From Amylibacter sp. (GTDB lineage Bacteria; Pseudomonadota; Alphaproteobacteria; Rhodobacterales; Rhodobacteraceae): 64,000 nucleotides of DNA. Numbering within the stretch: the stretch's first letter is position 1; each line of letters starts with the position of its first letter. The notes under the pieces are model-generated. The model was not told the DNA's origin and did not search any database. It saw only the letters and a program-made list of their open reading frames with translations. The stretch is taken from NCBI GenBank assembly GCA_021775355.1, contig JAJFHZ010000028.1, positions 1 through 64,000 of the forward strand, in the 5' to 3' direction. Both the position numbers and the translations under genes were made by a program. This document shows positions 26,375 to 35,388 of this stretch, in pieces.

Positions 26375-28059
26375 AAACCGAACACCGTCCCGACAGTTGG
26401 AAAGCCCCGCTACGATCACCTGACAAGGTCATGCGCCTTGCCCAAATGGGCGCATTCCACCAATCCCGCCTTAGCTTCATGCGCGTTCTTTTGCGCCGCC
26501 TGAAAGCGGAAAACTGGCGGTTCGAAGTAAAACTGTTTGAAATTGACGACAATTGTGTCGGCCAGGCGGTCTATTCGGCTATCGGCCCGACACACACATA
26601 TTCACTGGTTGCTTTTGCCCATGATCTACCCGATGAATTGCGTTCGGATCGGGTCATCGCACATGCTTGGGACGCCACCTTCACCTTATTTGACGGCGCA
26701 CCCACCAAGGCAGATATCGAACGGCTTTCCAAAAATGTACCCATACAAGAAGCGGGTCGTGTTTCGGCCAAAGAACTTTCGGTCAGCCGCGCCAACAGAT
26801 CCGTTCGCCTTTGGGCACATGTGGTCGATGCTTTGGCCGAAGGCCGCCAACCCGATGCGCAAAAGGTTCTGGATGTTGGCTATTTGATGCGTACTACCGC
26901 TGTTTACGGCAACGGTAAATTGGGTGCGGCCGATCGCACAAGCTATATTGACCGTCCAATGGTGGCTAATTCTTTCAGCGTTGAAATGCTCAGTGTTTTC
27001 CTGACCCGCGCTTTCGTAATGGATCTGGTCGAACATGCAGCCCGCGCCAAAGGTGGCGATAAGGCCATAACGATTGAGCCGCATTTGCGTCGCCAGTTCG
27101 GGATCGGCAATTCCACCGGTCTGGGCATGGCCCCGTTTCTGACATACCATCCAGCCCTGTTGAACAACTGGATTGCCGCGCGCGAAGAGGCTCTGTCACG
27201 GGTGCGATCTGTGAAAACAGCCTCTGCAGGTGAACAGAAAAGCTTCGAGTCTTTTCTGAACCGCGCAATACAAAACGCAAACGACTGGCACTCTAAACAC
27301 GATTTGCAGATCGAGAAAATCAACAGTTTGCGGGCTGATTTATCCGCCTTGTCCGAACATGTCACATCACAGGGTTTATCCGCCGACTATGCGTGGGACG
27401 CATTGATGACATGGGCCGAAGGCACCCTAGGCTTTGAAGGTCAGGAACAACTGGTCAGCCTGTTATTGGAACCCTACGGGGATCTGGTGGATGAACTGGC
27501 AAACACCATGAAAGCCGATGAAGCCGCAACATTCTGCATTGACGGAATAAAAACAGTGGCCGACACATTGGATTGCATTCACGAAAACTATGATTGGGCT
27601 TTTGGCGTAGATTATTCCCGCCCCGAAAACTCAGCACGCTTCTGGTATGTTTCCGAAGAAAAACTGGAACCACGTCTGGGCGAACGCTACAAGGAAGACG
27701 GCTGCGAGCTGGAAACTCCGCATTGCATTGCGCGCGACATGGATGCGTTTCGCAAGACGCTTGAAGCATGGCCTTCTGAAGCCCTGCTGGCAGATGTCCT
27801 GATGAAACATCCTGAACACCGCCAAGTAGCACGCCGCGCGCAACTGACCCAGAAACTGCCGTATGCAGAAATGCGCGACAACCAGTTGGCTGACACCATG
27901 CAGCCAATCGATATGTTGCGCAGCAAACTCGCCTTTTTCGGCGCCACGAAATTCGATCCAAGATCAGACCGCTGGCTGCGCATCTGCATGTATCAAAACG
28001 CCCCTTTCCCGGATGAATTGGCCGACGGCCCATCCGACGATTGGGCCTACCCGAGTTGA
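26371..28059 (+). CDS. Conserved 562-residue protein of unknown function
   Basis: I do not recognise a characterised family. The protein is soluble-looking (no membrane segment or signal), with conserved-looking blocks: LRSPDKVMRLAQMGAFHQSR near the N-terminus (15-34), SRANRSVRLW (139-148), YLMRTTAVYGNGKLGAADR (171-189), GIGNSTGLGMAPF (244-256) and a tryptophan-rich C-terminus ending SDDWAYPS. The glycine-rich GIGNSTGLGMAPF could be a ligand-binding loop. The start ATG 26371 overlaps the M19 stop; the upstream in-frame start lies inside the M19 gene. Being tightly coupled to an aldehyde dehydrogenase and an M19 homologue, it probably belongs to the same catabolic path (inference). Confidence 0.8.
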   Translation: MKTEHRPDSWKAPLRSPDKVMRLAQMGAFHQSRLSFMRVLLRRLKAENWRFEVKLFEIDDNCVGQAVYSAIGPTHTYSLVAFAHDLPDELRSDRVIAHAWDATFTLFDGAPTKADIERLSKNVPIQEAGRVSAKELSVSRANRSVRLWAHVVDALAEGRQPDAQKVLDVGYLMRTTAVYGNGKLGAADRTSYIDRPMVANSFSVEMLSVFLTRAFVMDLVEHAARAKGGDKAITIEPHLRRQFGIGNSTGLGMAPFLTYHPALLNNWIAAREEALSRVRSVKTASAGEQKSFESFLNRAIQNANDWHSKHDLQIEKINSLRADLSALSEHVTSQGLSADYAWDALMTWAEGTLGFEGQEQLVSLLLEPYGDLVDELANTMKADEAATFCIDGIKTVADTLDCIHENYDWAFGVDYSRPENSARFWYVSEEKLEPRLGERYKEDGCELETPHCIARDMDAFRKTLEAWPSEALLADVLMKHPEHRQVARRAQLTQKLPYAEMRDNQLADTMQPIDMLRSKLAFFGATKFDPRSDRWLRICMYQNAPFPDELADGPSDDWAYPS

Positions 28060-28063
28060 ACCA

Positions 28064-28522
28064 ATGACAAATTATGCCTTAATCGAAATCGAAACCCATT
28101 GCCGTAAAGCCGCGCGTGGCGCGGGCTATCATTGGGGCGAAGCCGAGGAAATGGCCAAAGCCGTGCGTTGGCTGTGTGCCAATGGCGTAAACGGTGCCGA
28201 GCAGTGTTTGACGCTACTTGAAACGGTTGATGGCAACTGCGCCGACCATCGTGCGACCTTGGACACATTACAGGGTATACATAAGGGTTCCGTTTGCGGC
28301 CTGTCATTGGGCTGCGCCTTGGCGGATCGCAAGTTGGATACATTGCCCGAAGGCCTAGATATCATCGCCCCGATGATTGCCAAAGGGGTGATGCGCGCGG
28401 ACTTGGGCAACGCCGCGCCTGTTACCGAAATCTCTGACGCGATATGGAAAGCGTTGAACGGCTTCGCACATCGAACATATGTACCATCAACAGAAGAAAG
28501 CCGGTTGAAAGGGGCGGGTTAA
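28064..28522 (+). CDS. DUF3726-like protein
   Basis: A 152-residue protein starting MTNYALIEIETHCRKAARGAG, then YHWGEAEEMAKAVRWLCANG. The ARKAARGAG...WG.AEE..KAVRWL pattern recalls DUF3726, of unknown function; it is shorter than I remember for that family (about 200 residues), so it may be a truncated or compact member. The start ATG 28064 is 4 bases after the preceding stop. Last gene of the LysR-linked operon. Its TAA directly abuts the convergent polA stop with no gap. Confidence 0.7.
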   Translation: MTNYALIEIETHCRKAARGAGYHWGEAEEMAKAVRWLCANGVNGAEQCLTLLETVDGNCADHRATLDTLQGIHKGSVCGLSLGCALADRKLDTLPEGLDIIAPMIAKGVMRADLGNAAPVTEISDAIWKALNGFAHRTYVPSTEESRLKGAG

Positions 28523-31345
28523 TTAATGCGCCTCGGCCCAATTCATTCCTTGCCCTGCATCTACCGTAATTGGCACATCCAGTTTTACTACAGGCATGGC
28601 GGCCCCTTCCATCACATCGCGTACGGCTGAAATGGTATCGTCCACCGCGTCCACAGGCACCTCGAACAGCAACTCGTCATGCACCTGCAGCAGCATCTTG
28701 GCGGGCAGATGTGCAATGGCGGCGGGCATACGGATCATCGCACGGCGGATCACATCGGCCGCAGTTCCCTGAATGGGTGCGTTGATCGCGGCGCGTTTGG
28801 CAAAGCCTGCGTGTGGCCCCTTGGCGTTGATTTCCGTCGTGTGGATTTTGCGGCCGAACAGAGTTTGCACAAACCCGTGTTCCTTTGCAAACGCCACAGT
28901 GTCATCCATATAGGTGCGAATACCCGGGAAACGTTCGAAATAGGTGTCGATAAAGGCCTGTGCTTCTTTGCGCGGAATGCGCAGATTGCGCGCCAATCCA
29001 AAGCCTGAAATCCCGTAGATCACCCCGAAATTAATCGCCTTGGCCTGCCTGCGAATGCTTGGGTCCATGCCCTCGATCGGCACGCCGAACATTTCGGATG
29101 CGGTCATTGCATGAATGTCTTTACCATCCAAAAATGCCTGTTTCAAAGCATCGATTTTGGCGATATGGGCCAAAATCCGTAACTCAATCTGGCTGTAATC
29201 CAGTGATAACAGAACATTACCTTCATCCGCGACAAAAGCTTCACGAATTTGCCGTCCCGCAGGGGTACGTACTGGAATATTTTGCAGGTTCGGGTCGGTC
29301 GATGCCATTCGGCCCGTACTGGCGCCAGAGATAATATAGGATGTATGCACACGGCCCGTGTCGGGATTGATATGGGTTTGCAATGCATCCGTGTAAGTGC
29401 TTTTCAGCTTGGACATGCCGCGCCAGTCCAACACTTTGGCAGGCAACGCATGACCTTCTGCCGCCAAATCTTCCAGCACGTCAACGCCTGTGGAATATGC
29501 CCCCGTTTTACCCTTCTTGCCGCCTTCAAGCCCCATCTGATCAAACAGAACTTCACCCAATTGTTTGGGTGAACCAACGTTGAAACTACCACCGGCCAGT
29601 TCGTGAATTTCCGCTTCCAGTCCCGCCATTTGCTGGGCGAAATTATTCGACATACGCGACAGATGATCGCGATCAACCTTAATGCCCGTCATTTCCATTT
29701 TGGCCAACACCGGGATCAATGGCCGTTCCAGCTTTTCGTAAACGCGGGTGACTTTTTCCGCATGCAGCAGCGGTTTGAACTTTTGCCACAGGCGCAGGGT
29801 TATATCCGCGTCTTCTGCGGCGTATTTAGTGGCTTCGTCAATCGGCACCTGATCAAACGTGATTGCCGATTTTCCTGTGCCTAAAAGCGTTTTGATCGGG
29901 ATCGGCTTGTGGTCCAGATAACGATCCGAAAGCGCGTCCATTCCATGATTATGCTTGCCGCCGTTCAGGGCATAAGACAATAACATCGTGTCGTCCACAG
30001 GGGCCAGTGTGACACCATAGCGTTTCATGATCTTGAAGTCGTACTTCATGTTTTGGCCGATTTTCATGACCGCGGGATCTTCCAGAACGGGTTTAAGCAT
30101 GGATAGGGCCGTATCCAAATCCATCTGTCCAGCCGCAAGATTGGAACCGCCGAACAGATCGCCCTCACCCTCTTTATGGGTCAGCGGAATATAACAGGCT
30201 TCACCGGCTTCCACACACAGGCAAATTCCCACCAGATCAACGATCATTTCGTTCAGGCCCGTGGTTTCCGTATCAAAAGCCACCCAACCGCGCGCTTTGA
30301 TTTTATCAATCCAAACCTGCAAAGCGGCCGCATCACGCACACATTCGTACTTTTCGGGATCAATGGCGGCCAATGGTGCAACAGCCGCACCGCTTTGACC
30401 GGAGGATGCCCCCCCAACGGAAACGGGTTCCGGCATTGCAGGCGCATCCACCCCCAGTTTGGTTGCAATCCGTGCGGTCATTGACCGAAATTCCATACTG
30501 GCCAAGAACCCCAGCAGATCATCTGCCACAGGATCCTGTATTTCAAAATCGGCGAAATCCATATCCAATGGGACATCCGTGGCCAATGTTACCAGTTCGC
30601 GGCTGACCTTGATTTGATCGGCTTTTTTGATCAGGGTTTCACGCCTTTTAGGTTGCTTTATCTCGCCTGCGCGTTCCAACAATGTATCCAGATCACCGTA
30701 TTCGTTGATCAGTAAGGCCGCGATTTTAATCCCGATGCCGGGTGCGCCCGGAATATTGTCCACACTGTCACCTGCAAGCGACTGCACATCTATTACCCGC
30801 TCAGGGCCAACGCCAAATTTTTCTTCGACTTGTTCAATCCCGATACGGCGGTTTTTCATCGCATCAAACATTTCAACGCCACCGCCCACGATCTGCATCA
30901 AATCCTTGTCAGATGAGATCACCGTGACACGCGCACCCGCATCGCGCGCTTGTACAGCCAAGGTGGCAATAATATCGTCCGCTTCATAACCCTCAACTTC
31001 GATACAAGCCAGATTGAACGCTTTCGTGGCATCGCGGATAATCGGGAATTGCGGCACCAGATCCTCTGGCGCGGGCGGACGGTTGGCTTTATATTCGGGA
31101 TAAATATCAGATCGGAACGTTTTACCTTTGTGGTCAAAAACCGCCACCACATGGGTTGGTGCATCATAGCCCTTCTGATCTTCGACCATCTTGAAGATCA
31201 TATTGCAATAGCCACTGATCGCGCCGACAGGCAGCCCGTCGGACTTACGTGTTAGAGGCGGTAAAGCATGATAGGCGCGAAAAATAAATCCCGAGACATC
31301 AATCAATTGCAAGTGGTGACCTTTGCCAATGCTCACGGTCGTCAA
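28523..31345 (-). CDS. polA: DNA polymerase I
   Basis: A full three-domain Pol I of 940 residues: 5'-3' exonuclease (about 1-300, QLIDVSGFIFRAYHALPP, VISSDKDLMQIV), an apparently intact 3'-5' proofreading domain (WVAFDTETTGL with the DEDD Asp and Glu), and the polymerase domain with motif A LLSLDYSQIELR, motif B RRQAKAINFGVIYGISGFG and motif C VHDELLFE. Fills repair gaps and removes RNA primers. The start is uncertain: TTG 31345 overlaps the upstream stop (TTGA); an in-frame GTG at 31336 is the alternative. Confidence 0.96.
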   Translation of the reverse strand: MTTVSIGKGHHLQLIDVSGFIFRAYHALPPLTRKSDGLPVGAISGYCNMIFKMVEDQKGYDAPTHVVAVFDHKGKTFRSDIYPEYKANRPPAPEDLVPQFPIIRDATKAFNLACIEVEGYEADDIIATLAVQARDAGARVTVISSDKDLMQIVGGGVEMFDAMKNRRIGIEQVEEKFGVGPERVIDVQSLAGDSVDNIPGAPGIGIKIAALLINEYGDLDTLLERAGEIKQPKRRETLIKKADQIKVSRELVTLATDVPLDMDFADFEIQDPVADDLLGFLASMEFRSMTARIATKLGVDAPAMPEPVSVGGASSGQSGAAVAPLAAIDPEKYECVRDAAALQVWIDKIKARGWVAFDTETTGLNEMIVDLVGICLCVEAGEACYIPLTHKEGEGDLFGGSNLAAGQMDLDTALSMLKPVLEDPAVMKIGQNMKYDFKIMKRYGVTLAPVDDTMLLSYALNGGKHNHGMDALSDRYLDHKPIPIKTLLGTGKSAITFDQVPIDEATKYAAEDADITLRLWQKFKPLLHAEKVTRVYEKLERPLIPVLAKMEMTGIKVDRDHLSRMSNNFAQQMAGLEAEIHELAGGSFNVGSPKQLGEVLFDQMGLEGGKKGKTGAYSTGVDVLEDLAAEGHALPAKVLDWRGMSKLKSTYTDALQTHINPDTGRVHTSYIISGASTGRMASTDPNLQNIPVRTPAGRQIREAFVADEGNVLLSLDYSQIELRILAHIAKIDALKQAFLDGKDIHAMTASEMFGVPIEGMDPSIRRQAKAINFGVIYGISGFGLARNLRIPRKEAQAFIDTYFERFPGIRTYMDDTVAFAKEHGFVQTLFGRKIHTTEINAKGPHAGFAKRAAINAPIQGTAADVIRRAMIRMPAAIAHLPAKMLLQVHDELLFEVPVDAVDDTISAVRDVMEGAAMPVVKLDVPITVDAGQGMNWAEAH

Positions 31346-31518
31346 TGATCCGCGTCCGCGCCCTCTTTCAGGACAAATCTACAATCACAATAGGGGCATT
31401 CAACCCAGCCATGTTCGCCTGGCATTTGCAGCCAAACACGCGGATGACCGCCTTCCCCACCATCACATGAAACGCGGGTTTTAGTTACTTCAATAACTTC
31501 GGGGGCATCTTGGGCCAT
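31342..31518 (-). CDS. zf-CHCC zinc-finger protein
   Basis: A 58-residue protein with ligands in the order Cys (RVSCDG), His (GGHPRVWL), then CPYC, matching the zf-CHCC family related to the mitochondrial complex I subunit NDUFS6. Such proteins are common in alphaproteobacteria; a role in complex I or metal binding is known only for the eukaryotic homologue. The start is ATG 31518 preceded by AGGAAG; a longer in-frame form begins at 31536. The stop overlaps the polA start, so the two are co-expressed. Confidence 0.85.
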   Translation of the reverse strand: MAQDAPEVIEVTKTRVSCDGGEGGHPRVWLQMPGEHGWVECPYCDCRFVLKEGADADH

Positions 31519-31595
31519 GTGGTCGCTTCCTGTCACTGCAAATTATCGGGTTGATAATAGACGCAAGCCTTGTCTGCTGCAATGCAATTTTGGGC

Positions 31596-31976
31596 TTAAA
31601 TATTCGGCAGCATTCGTCCCAAAAACTTACCTGCCAAAATATGTACATGCAAATGCGGTACGTCCTGCACACCGTTTATACCCGTGTTAGCAATCATCCG
31701 GTACCCGTCGGGACCCGCATCCAGATCAACCCCCAACATTTTGCAGACTTTGCCGATTGTACGGATGTAATCGACGATCTCTGCATCATCGGCTTCAGAT
31801 GCAAAATGGTCAAAACTGATATAAGCGCCTTTCGGAATGATCAACACATGATCGGGGGTTTGCGGTGCAATATCGCGAAATGCAAGGCAATGATCAGTTT
31901 CCAGAACCGTATCATTGGGAATGTCGCCGCGCAGAATTTTAGCGAAAATATTTTCAGGGTCGTAAGTGTAAGTCAT
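31596..31976 (-). CDS. HIT family hydrolase (HINT type)
   Basis: A 126-residue histidine-triad protein. The signature HLHVHILAG (about 108-116) gives the H-x-H-x-H triad with the catalytic central His. The N-terminal FAKILRGDIPND and VLIIPK segments are those of the HINT branch, which hydrolyses purine nucleoside phosphoramidates. The length is normal. It lies 10 bases after the glycosyltransferase gene on the same strand and is probably co-transcribed, though no functional link is evident. Confidence 0.93.
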   Translation of the reverse strand: MTYTYDPENIFAKILRGDIPNDTVLETDHCLAFRDIAPQTPDHVLIIPKGAYISFDHFASEADDAEIVDYIRTIGKVCKMLGVDLDAGPDGYRMIANTGINGVQDVPHLHVHILAGKFLGRMLPNI

Positions 31977-31985
31977 TCATGTTTC

Positions 31986-33560
31986 CTAATCTTCAAATAA
32001 ATACGGGGTTTCGGCAATTTGGCGCGCTTTATCTTCCCCAATATCCAGAAACGCAGAGATTTGCATCATGTTATCTTCGGGCGAATGTTTGTCCGAGATG
32101 GAATAGAGATGCGGGAAATTGCGGTCGCGAATGCGATCGCTTTCATAGGCCAAATCTTGCCGTATCGTGGGCACTAGGCGGGACAAAGCATCGTCCGAGC
32201 TGTTTTCATTGGCAATGCCGGATCGAATGGCATGGCCGCGAATATAATCATTGGAGAAGTTACAAGCAATCTCCAAGGTTTTCACCGTGGCGCGATCCCC
32301 GTAGAAATCATCCAAAACGTCTATGTTATTGGGATCAAGACAAATCAGCAAACGATCCGTTGACATGTCATCGTAAATCATCCGCAGAAATGCGCGGCGG
32401 TGACGGGCGCGCTTATCAAGAGTTTTTTCTATGCCGCCAACATCCGGCAACTGTGTATCGCTTTCATCAAAAAGATATGCCACGCCTTTGACCGCGACTT
32501 GCCTGGTCACAGCATCCAACAACCGCTTGGCCACATGCCACTTCTTGCACACGATGACCAACAACTCGCGTTCGCGCCCGATACCGGCTTCTTTTTCCCA
32601 AAACCGCTGCGCATATCTACGGCCATGGCGGCCACGTTTGGTCAAATATCCATACAAACGGCGACCTTCATTGGTGATATTTAGTTCTACTTCGGGTCCT
32701 GAATACAGTTGATTCAACCGATCTTTCAAATCGGTCGCATGTGACGAGATTTTGCGGGCAAACAAATGCTCTTGCGACAACAATAATTCGTACTGATCAT
32801 TGAAAAACGTCACTGGCATCCCGTAGTCCGAAAACATCAGGAACGTCAGGGTTCGGGCCTCTATTTCCTCGGTTGGAACCAGATGGCACACCAATGTCTG
32901 AAAAAAAGTTTCATCGGGTATCCACGTGGTTTTGAAAAAAGACATCACGTCTTTGCGCTGCTTTGTGAACGCCAAGATCATCTCAATCGTCTTACGGCGC
33001 AGACACCACCATTGTGATCCGATACGCATTTCAATGTCTTTTGGTATGCTGCGCTTTAGCCCCAGCTTCCGCTGCACATCAAGTGATGCATAAAATAGCG
33101 CTTTATATCCACGTTCATTGAACCAGTGCCGATAGATCAGGCGCTCTTCTTTCAGTCCAACCTTAATCCAGTCTGAAGCAAAAAAATCTTCACACTCGAC
33201 AAAATCCTTGTTGTGGTTTTCCAGAAATTTATGGGTATAACTTGCAGGCTTGATTGCCATACAATCACCCGAAACCATATAAAAATGCGTCGCGGCAGGA
33301 AATGCTTCTTCCCCTGCCTTTAGTGCGTTCAACGATGCTTGAACCAAAGACCATTCACCCCAGCCGCATCTTATGCGTTTAGCAAAAACCACATTCGGAT
33401 TATCGGCCAGCTCTTCTTGAATGAGGGTAAAATCCGCTGTCTTTGCGTTTGCATCAAAGTGAATTGAAATAAAATCGCCCGCTGCCGTCAAACCATTTGC
33501 CTGGTGCACGATAGAACTGGGGTCCTTATGACACAAAAGGATATACGCGATTTTTACCAT
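31986..33560 (-). CDS. Core-2/I-branching-type glycosyltransferase (GT14) with C-terminal DUF5928-like domain
   Basis: A 524-residue protein. Residues 1-270 match the GT14 branching enzyme fold (MVKIAYILLCHKDPSSIVHQ, CGWGEWSLVQASLNALK, YMVSGDCMAIKP, GSQWWCLRRKTIEMIL, TWIPDETFFQTLV). The rest, about 290-524, looks like the DUF5928 extension found on Rhodobacterales homologues, with a sulfotransferase/kinase-like LLVIVCKKWHVAKRLLDAV segment. It is expected to add a sugar branch to a surface polysaccharide. I chose ATG 33560 (MVKIAYIL) over 47 extra upstream codons that lack similarity to the fold. It is divergent from a sulfotransferase gene. Confidence 0.85.
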   Translation of the reverse strand: MVKIAYILLCHKDPSSIVHQANGLTAAGDFISIHFDANAKTADFTLIQEELADNPNVVFAKRIRCGWGEWSLVQASLNALKAGEEAFPAATHFYMVSGDCMAIKPASYTHKFLENHNKDFVECEDFFASDWIKVGLKEERLIYRHWFNERGYKALFYASLDVQRKLGLKRSIPKDIEMRIGSQWWCLRRKTIEMILAFTKQRKDVMSFFKTTWIPDETFFQTLVCHLVPTEEIEARTLTFLMFSDYGMPVTFFNDQYELLLSQEHLFARKISSHATDLKDRLNQLYSGPEVELNITNEGRRLYGYLTKRGRHGRRYAQRFWEKEAGIGRERELLVIVCKKWHVAKRLLDAVTRQVAVKGVAYLFDESDTQLPDVGGIEKTLDKRARHRRAFLRMIYDDMSTDRLLICLDPNNIDVLDDFYGDRATVKTLEIACNFSNDYIRGHAIRSGIANENSSDDALSRLVPTIRQDLAYESDRIRDRNFPHLYSISDKHSPEDNMMQISAFLDIGEDKARQIAETPYLFED

Positions 33561-33622
33561 TTTACTGCTAACCTTTGCCTTAAGCACCTTACATATAGGC
33601 ATTCCTCCATCGGGAAAACACT

Positions 33623-33642
33623 TTTTCTTGGCTTTTCTTGGC
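33623..33642. repeat. Two tandem 10-base repeats in the divergent promoter region
   Basis: TTTTCTTGGC occurs twice head to tail (33623-33632 and 33633-33642) between the glycosyltransferase and sulfotransferase starts. It could be a regulator site or a small slippage duplication. Confidence 0.5.
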
Positions 33643-33703
33643 TTAGTAGGTAAGTCTATTACAACAAAAATGCTAATAAAAGCATCAAAGGGGCAATGCA
33701 TAT

Positions 33704-34507
33704 ATGGGTTTTCCAGGCGTTTGGATGACAGAAAGCGAAAGTGTCGTGTATCGGGTGATCCCGAAATGCGCCTGTTCGACTATTGGGCAGATCATGTACT
33801 ATTCCGATAATGGTCAGTTTTATGAAGGCGATATTCACGACGCCAAAGAAGGTATTCACAAGTGGGGCATTGACGAAAGCCAAGCTGTTATTACTGAGCG
33901 AGTCACATCGCGGGACACCTATACATTTACTTGCGTACGCAATCCCTACACGCGGGTTTTATCCGCTTTCTTTGATAAGATCTGCGGCATCCAGCGTAAC
34001 GGCAAACATTATCGCGGCAACCTAGTACCACGCCTGTCCCGGCAATACGGGGTTGAAGCAGATGGGGATTTTGACCAGATAAAATCTTTTCGCCGCTTCT
34101 TGCTGTTTGCCCGCGACACCATCAAATACCGACGTCCGATGGACCCTGACATTCACTGGTCAGCCGTAGCGGGGCATGCCTCTACGCTGGTAAAGAATGG
34201 CGGGCGTTACGATAAAATCATCTCAACCGAAGACTTTAAGGCTGGCATAAAAGATGTGCTGAAAAACACCCCAACAAACTTCGCCTTGGATGTAGATACC
34301 ATGCCACGCTTTAACGAAAGCGAAAGTCACGGGCCAAAACGTGCCCACCCGGTTGAGGATTATTTCGACGATCTATCAATGCATCTGGTTTATGAAATCT
34401 ACAAACGTGATTTCGTATTGTTCAAATATGATCATATGGACCCAAGCAATAAAATGCCCATCGCCGAGATTGATCTTGATGAGATTCACGCGAAATTAGG
34501 TGAATAA
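33704..34507 (+). CDS. Sulfotransferase family 2 protein
   Basis: A 267-residue cytosolic sulfotransferase of the carbohydrate type. The 5'-phosphosulfate loop is YRVIPKCACSTIGQIM (about 16-31) and the 3'-phosphate-binding segment is TCVRNPYTRVLSAFFDKI (about 76-93). These bind PAPS, from which sulfate goes to a hydroxyl acceptor. Next to a branching glycosyltransferase on the opposite strand, so the acceptor is plausibly the same surface glycan. The start ATG 33704 follows AAAGGGG by 10 bases. Confidence 0.85.
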   Translation: MGFPGVWMTESESVVYRVIPKCACSTIGQIMYYSDNGQFYEGDIHDAKEGIHKWGIDESQAVITERVTSRDTYTFTCVRNPYTRVLSAFFDKICGIQRNGKHYRGNLVPRLSRQYGVEADGDFDQIKSFRRFLLFARDTIKYRRPMDPDIHWSAVAGHASTLVKNGGRYDKIISTEDFKAGIKDVLKNTPTNFALDVDTMPRFNESESHGPKRAHPVEDYFDDLSMHLVYEIYKRDFVLFKYDHMDPSNKMPIAEIDLDEIHAKLGE

Positions 34508-34737
34508 ATGGGCCATCGGCCTGTCATGTTGTAAAACTCTCAAAAGTGGTCATCTGACCAAAATAGACGGATGGCTGGATTGAGCCCATAGTTACTACAA
34601 AGCCAAATCTCAAACTGGCTGGAAAACGCGTATCGCGCCGCCGAAATTCGTGTATGTAAATTTTCCCAATGTTGCCATATTGGCTTTGAAAGCATAGTTA
34701 ACGGAATTAAAGAGCAACCTGTGCGTGGAGATTAGTA
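34508..34737. other. Intergenic region, nothing recognised
   Basis: These 230 bases between two plus-strand genes contain no open frame with a ribosome site that I can support, no terminator with a T-run and no RNA gene I know. The last 15 bases hold the GGAG site of the VOC gene. Confidence 0.4.
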
Positions 34738-35109
34738 TTGATTGGATACATTACCGTCGGAACCAACAACTTTGAGTCCGCGTTACAATTTTACGATTCC
34801 TTATTTGCCTGTGTGGGCGTAAAGCGACTATGGAAACACGGAAACATGGCCGCATGGGGACAATCACGAATTGAGCCTGCATTTTGCATAGCTTGCCCCC
34901 AAGACGGAGATCCCGCATCGGTCGGTAATGGTGTAATGATCGCTCTCAAGATGGCCAACTCTGAGGAGGTCGATGCCCTGCACGCCAAGTGTCTTGAGCT
35001 GGGAGGAAAAAATGAAGGCAATTCTGGCCCCCGTGGCGAGCACGGGTTCTATGGCGGGTATTTCCGGGATCTAGATGGCAATAAATTAAACGCCTATGTC
35101 CCAGCCTAA
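34738..35109 (+). CDS. VOC superfamily (glyoxalase/bleomycin-resistance-like) protein
   Basis: A 123-residue protein with paired beta-alpha-beta-beta-beta modules: the first begins MIGYITVGTNNFESALQFYDSLF, the second ends GYFRDLDGNKLNAYVPA. This ending, with DxDGNKL, is that of small VOC proteins. Catalytic metal ligands are not clearly identifiable. The start is TTG 34738, 7 bases after GGAG. Monocistronic, so the substrate cannot be guessed. Confidence 0.82.
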   Translation: MIGYITVGTNNFESALQFYDSLFACVGVKRLWKHGNMAAWGQSRIEPAFCIACPQDGDPASVGNGVMIALKMANSEEVDALHAKCLELGGKNEGNSGPRGEHGFYGGYFRDLDGNKLNAYVPA

Positions 35110-35388
35110 CTTGTTTAATCGAAAGGTGTTTCTTATCTCTCTTGATACAAAGTGCGCAAAAGGCAACTTTGTCCACAAAGCGGTCATTGCCCATAATTTC
35201 TTAACGTCTGCCACCCAACAGCAATTCACCCCGAAATAACCTAGCGAAAAAAACACGGCCCGCTCCCAATAGAAACGGGACACGTTCTTTGTTTCATATC
35301 AAAGCAGCAGTATTTTTTTGTAATAAACAAATAGTTACAACATCTTAATTGGTGTCCTAGTTGGGACACTTAAATTTCAAACATCCCG
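35110..35388. other. Intergenic region between convergent genes
   Basis: These 279 bases separate the VOC gene and adenosine kinase, which converge. The only structure of note is an inverted repeat GTGTCC-N6-GGACAC at 35352-35369, near the adenosine kinase stop and perhaps part of its termination; it has no T-run on the minus strand. Confidence 0.4.

Noticed and set aside
26686..27365. Minus-strand frames of about 150 codons within the 562-residue gene
   Set aside because: Wholly inside a coding frame linked to its neighbours by overlaps; no ribosome site.
35352..35369. GTGTCC-N6-GGACAC as adenosine kinase terminator
   Set aside because: Short stem and no T-run on the minus strand; kept only as a note in the intergenic entry.
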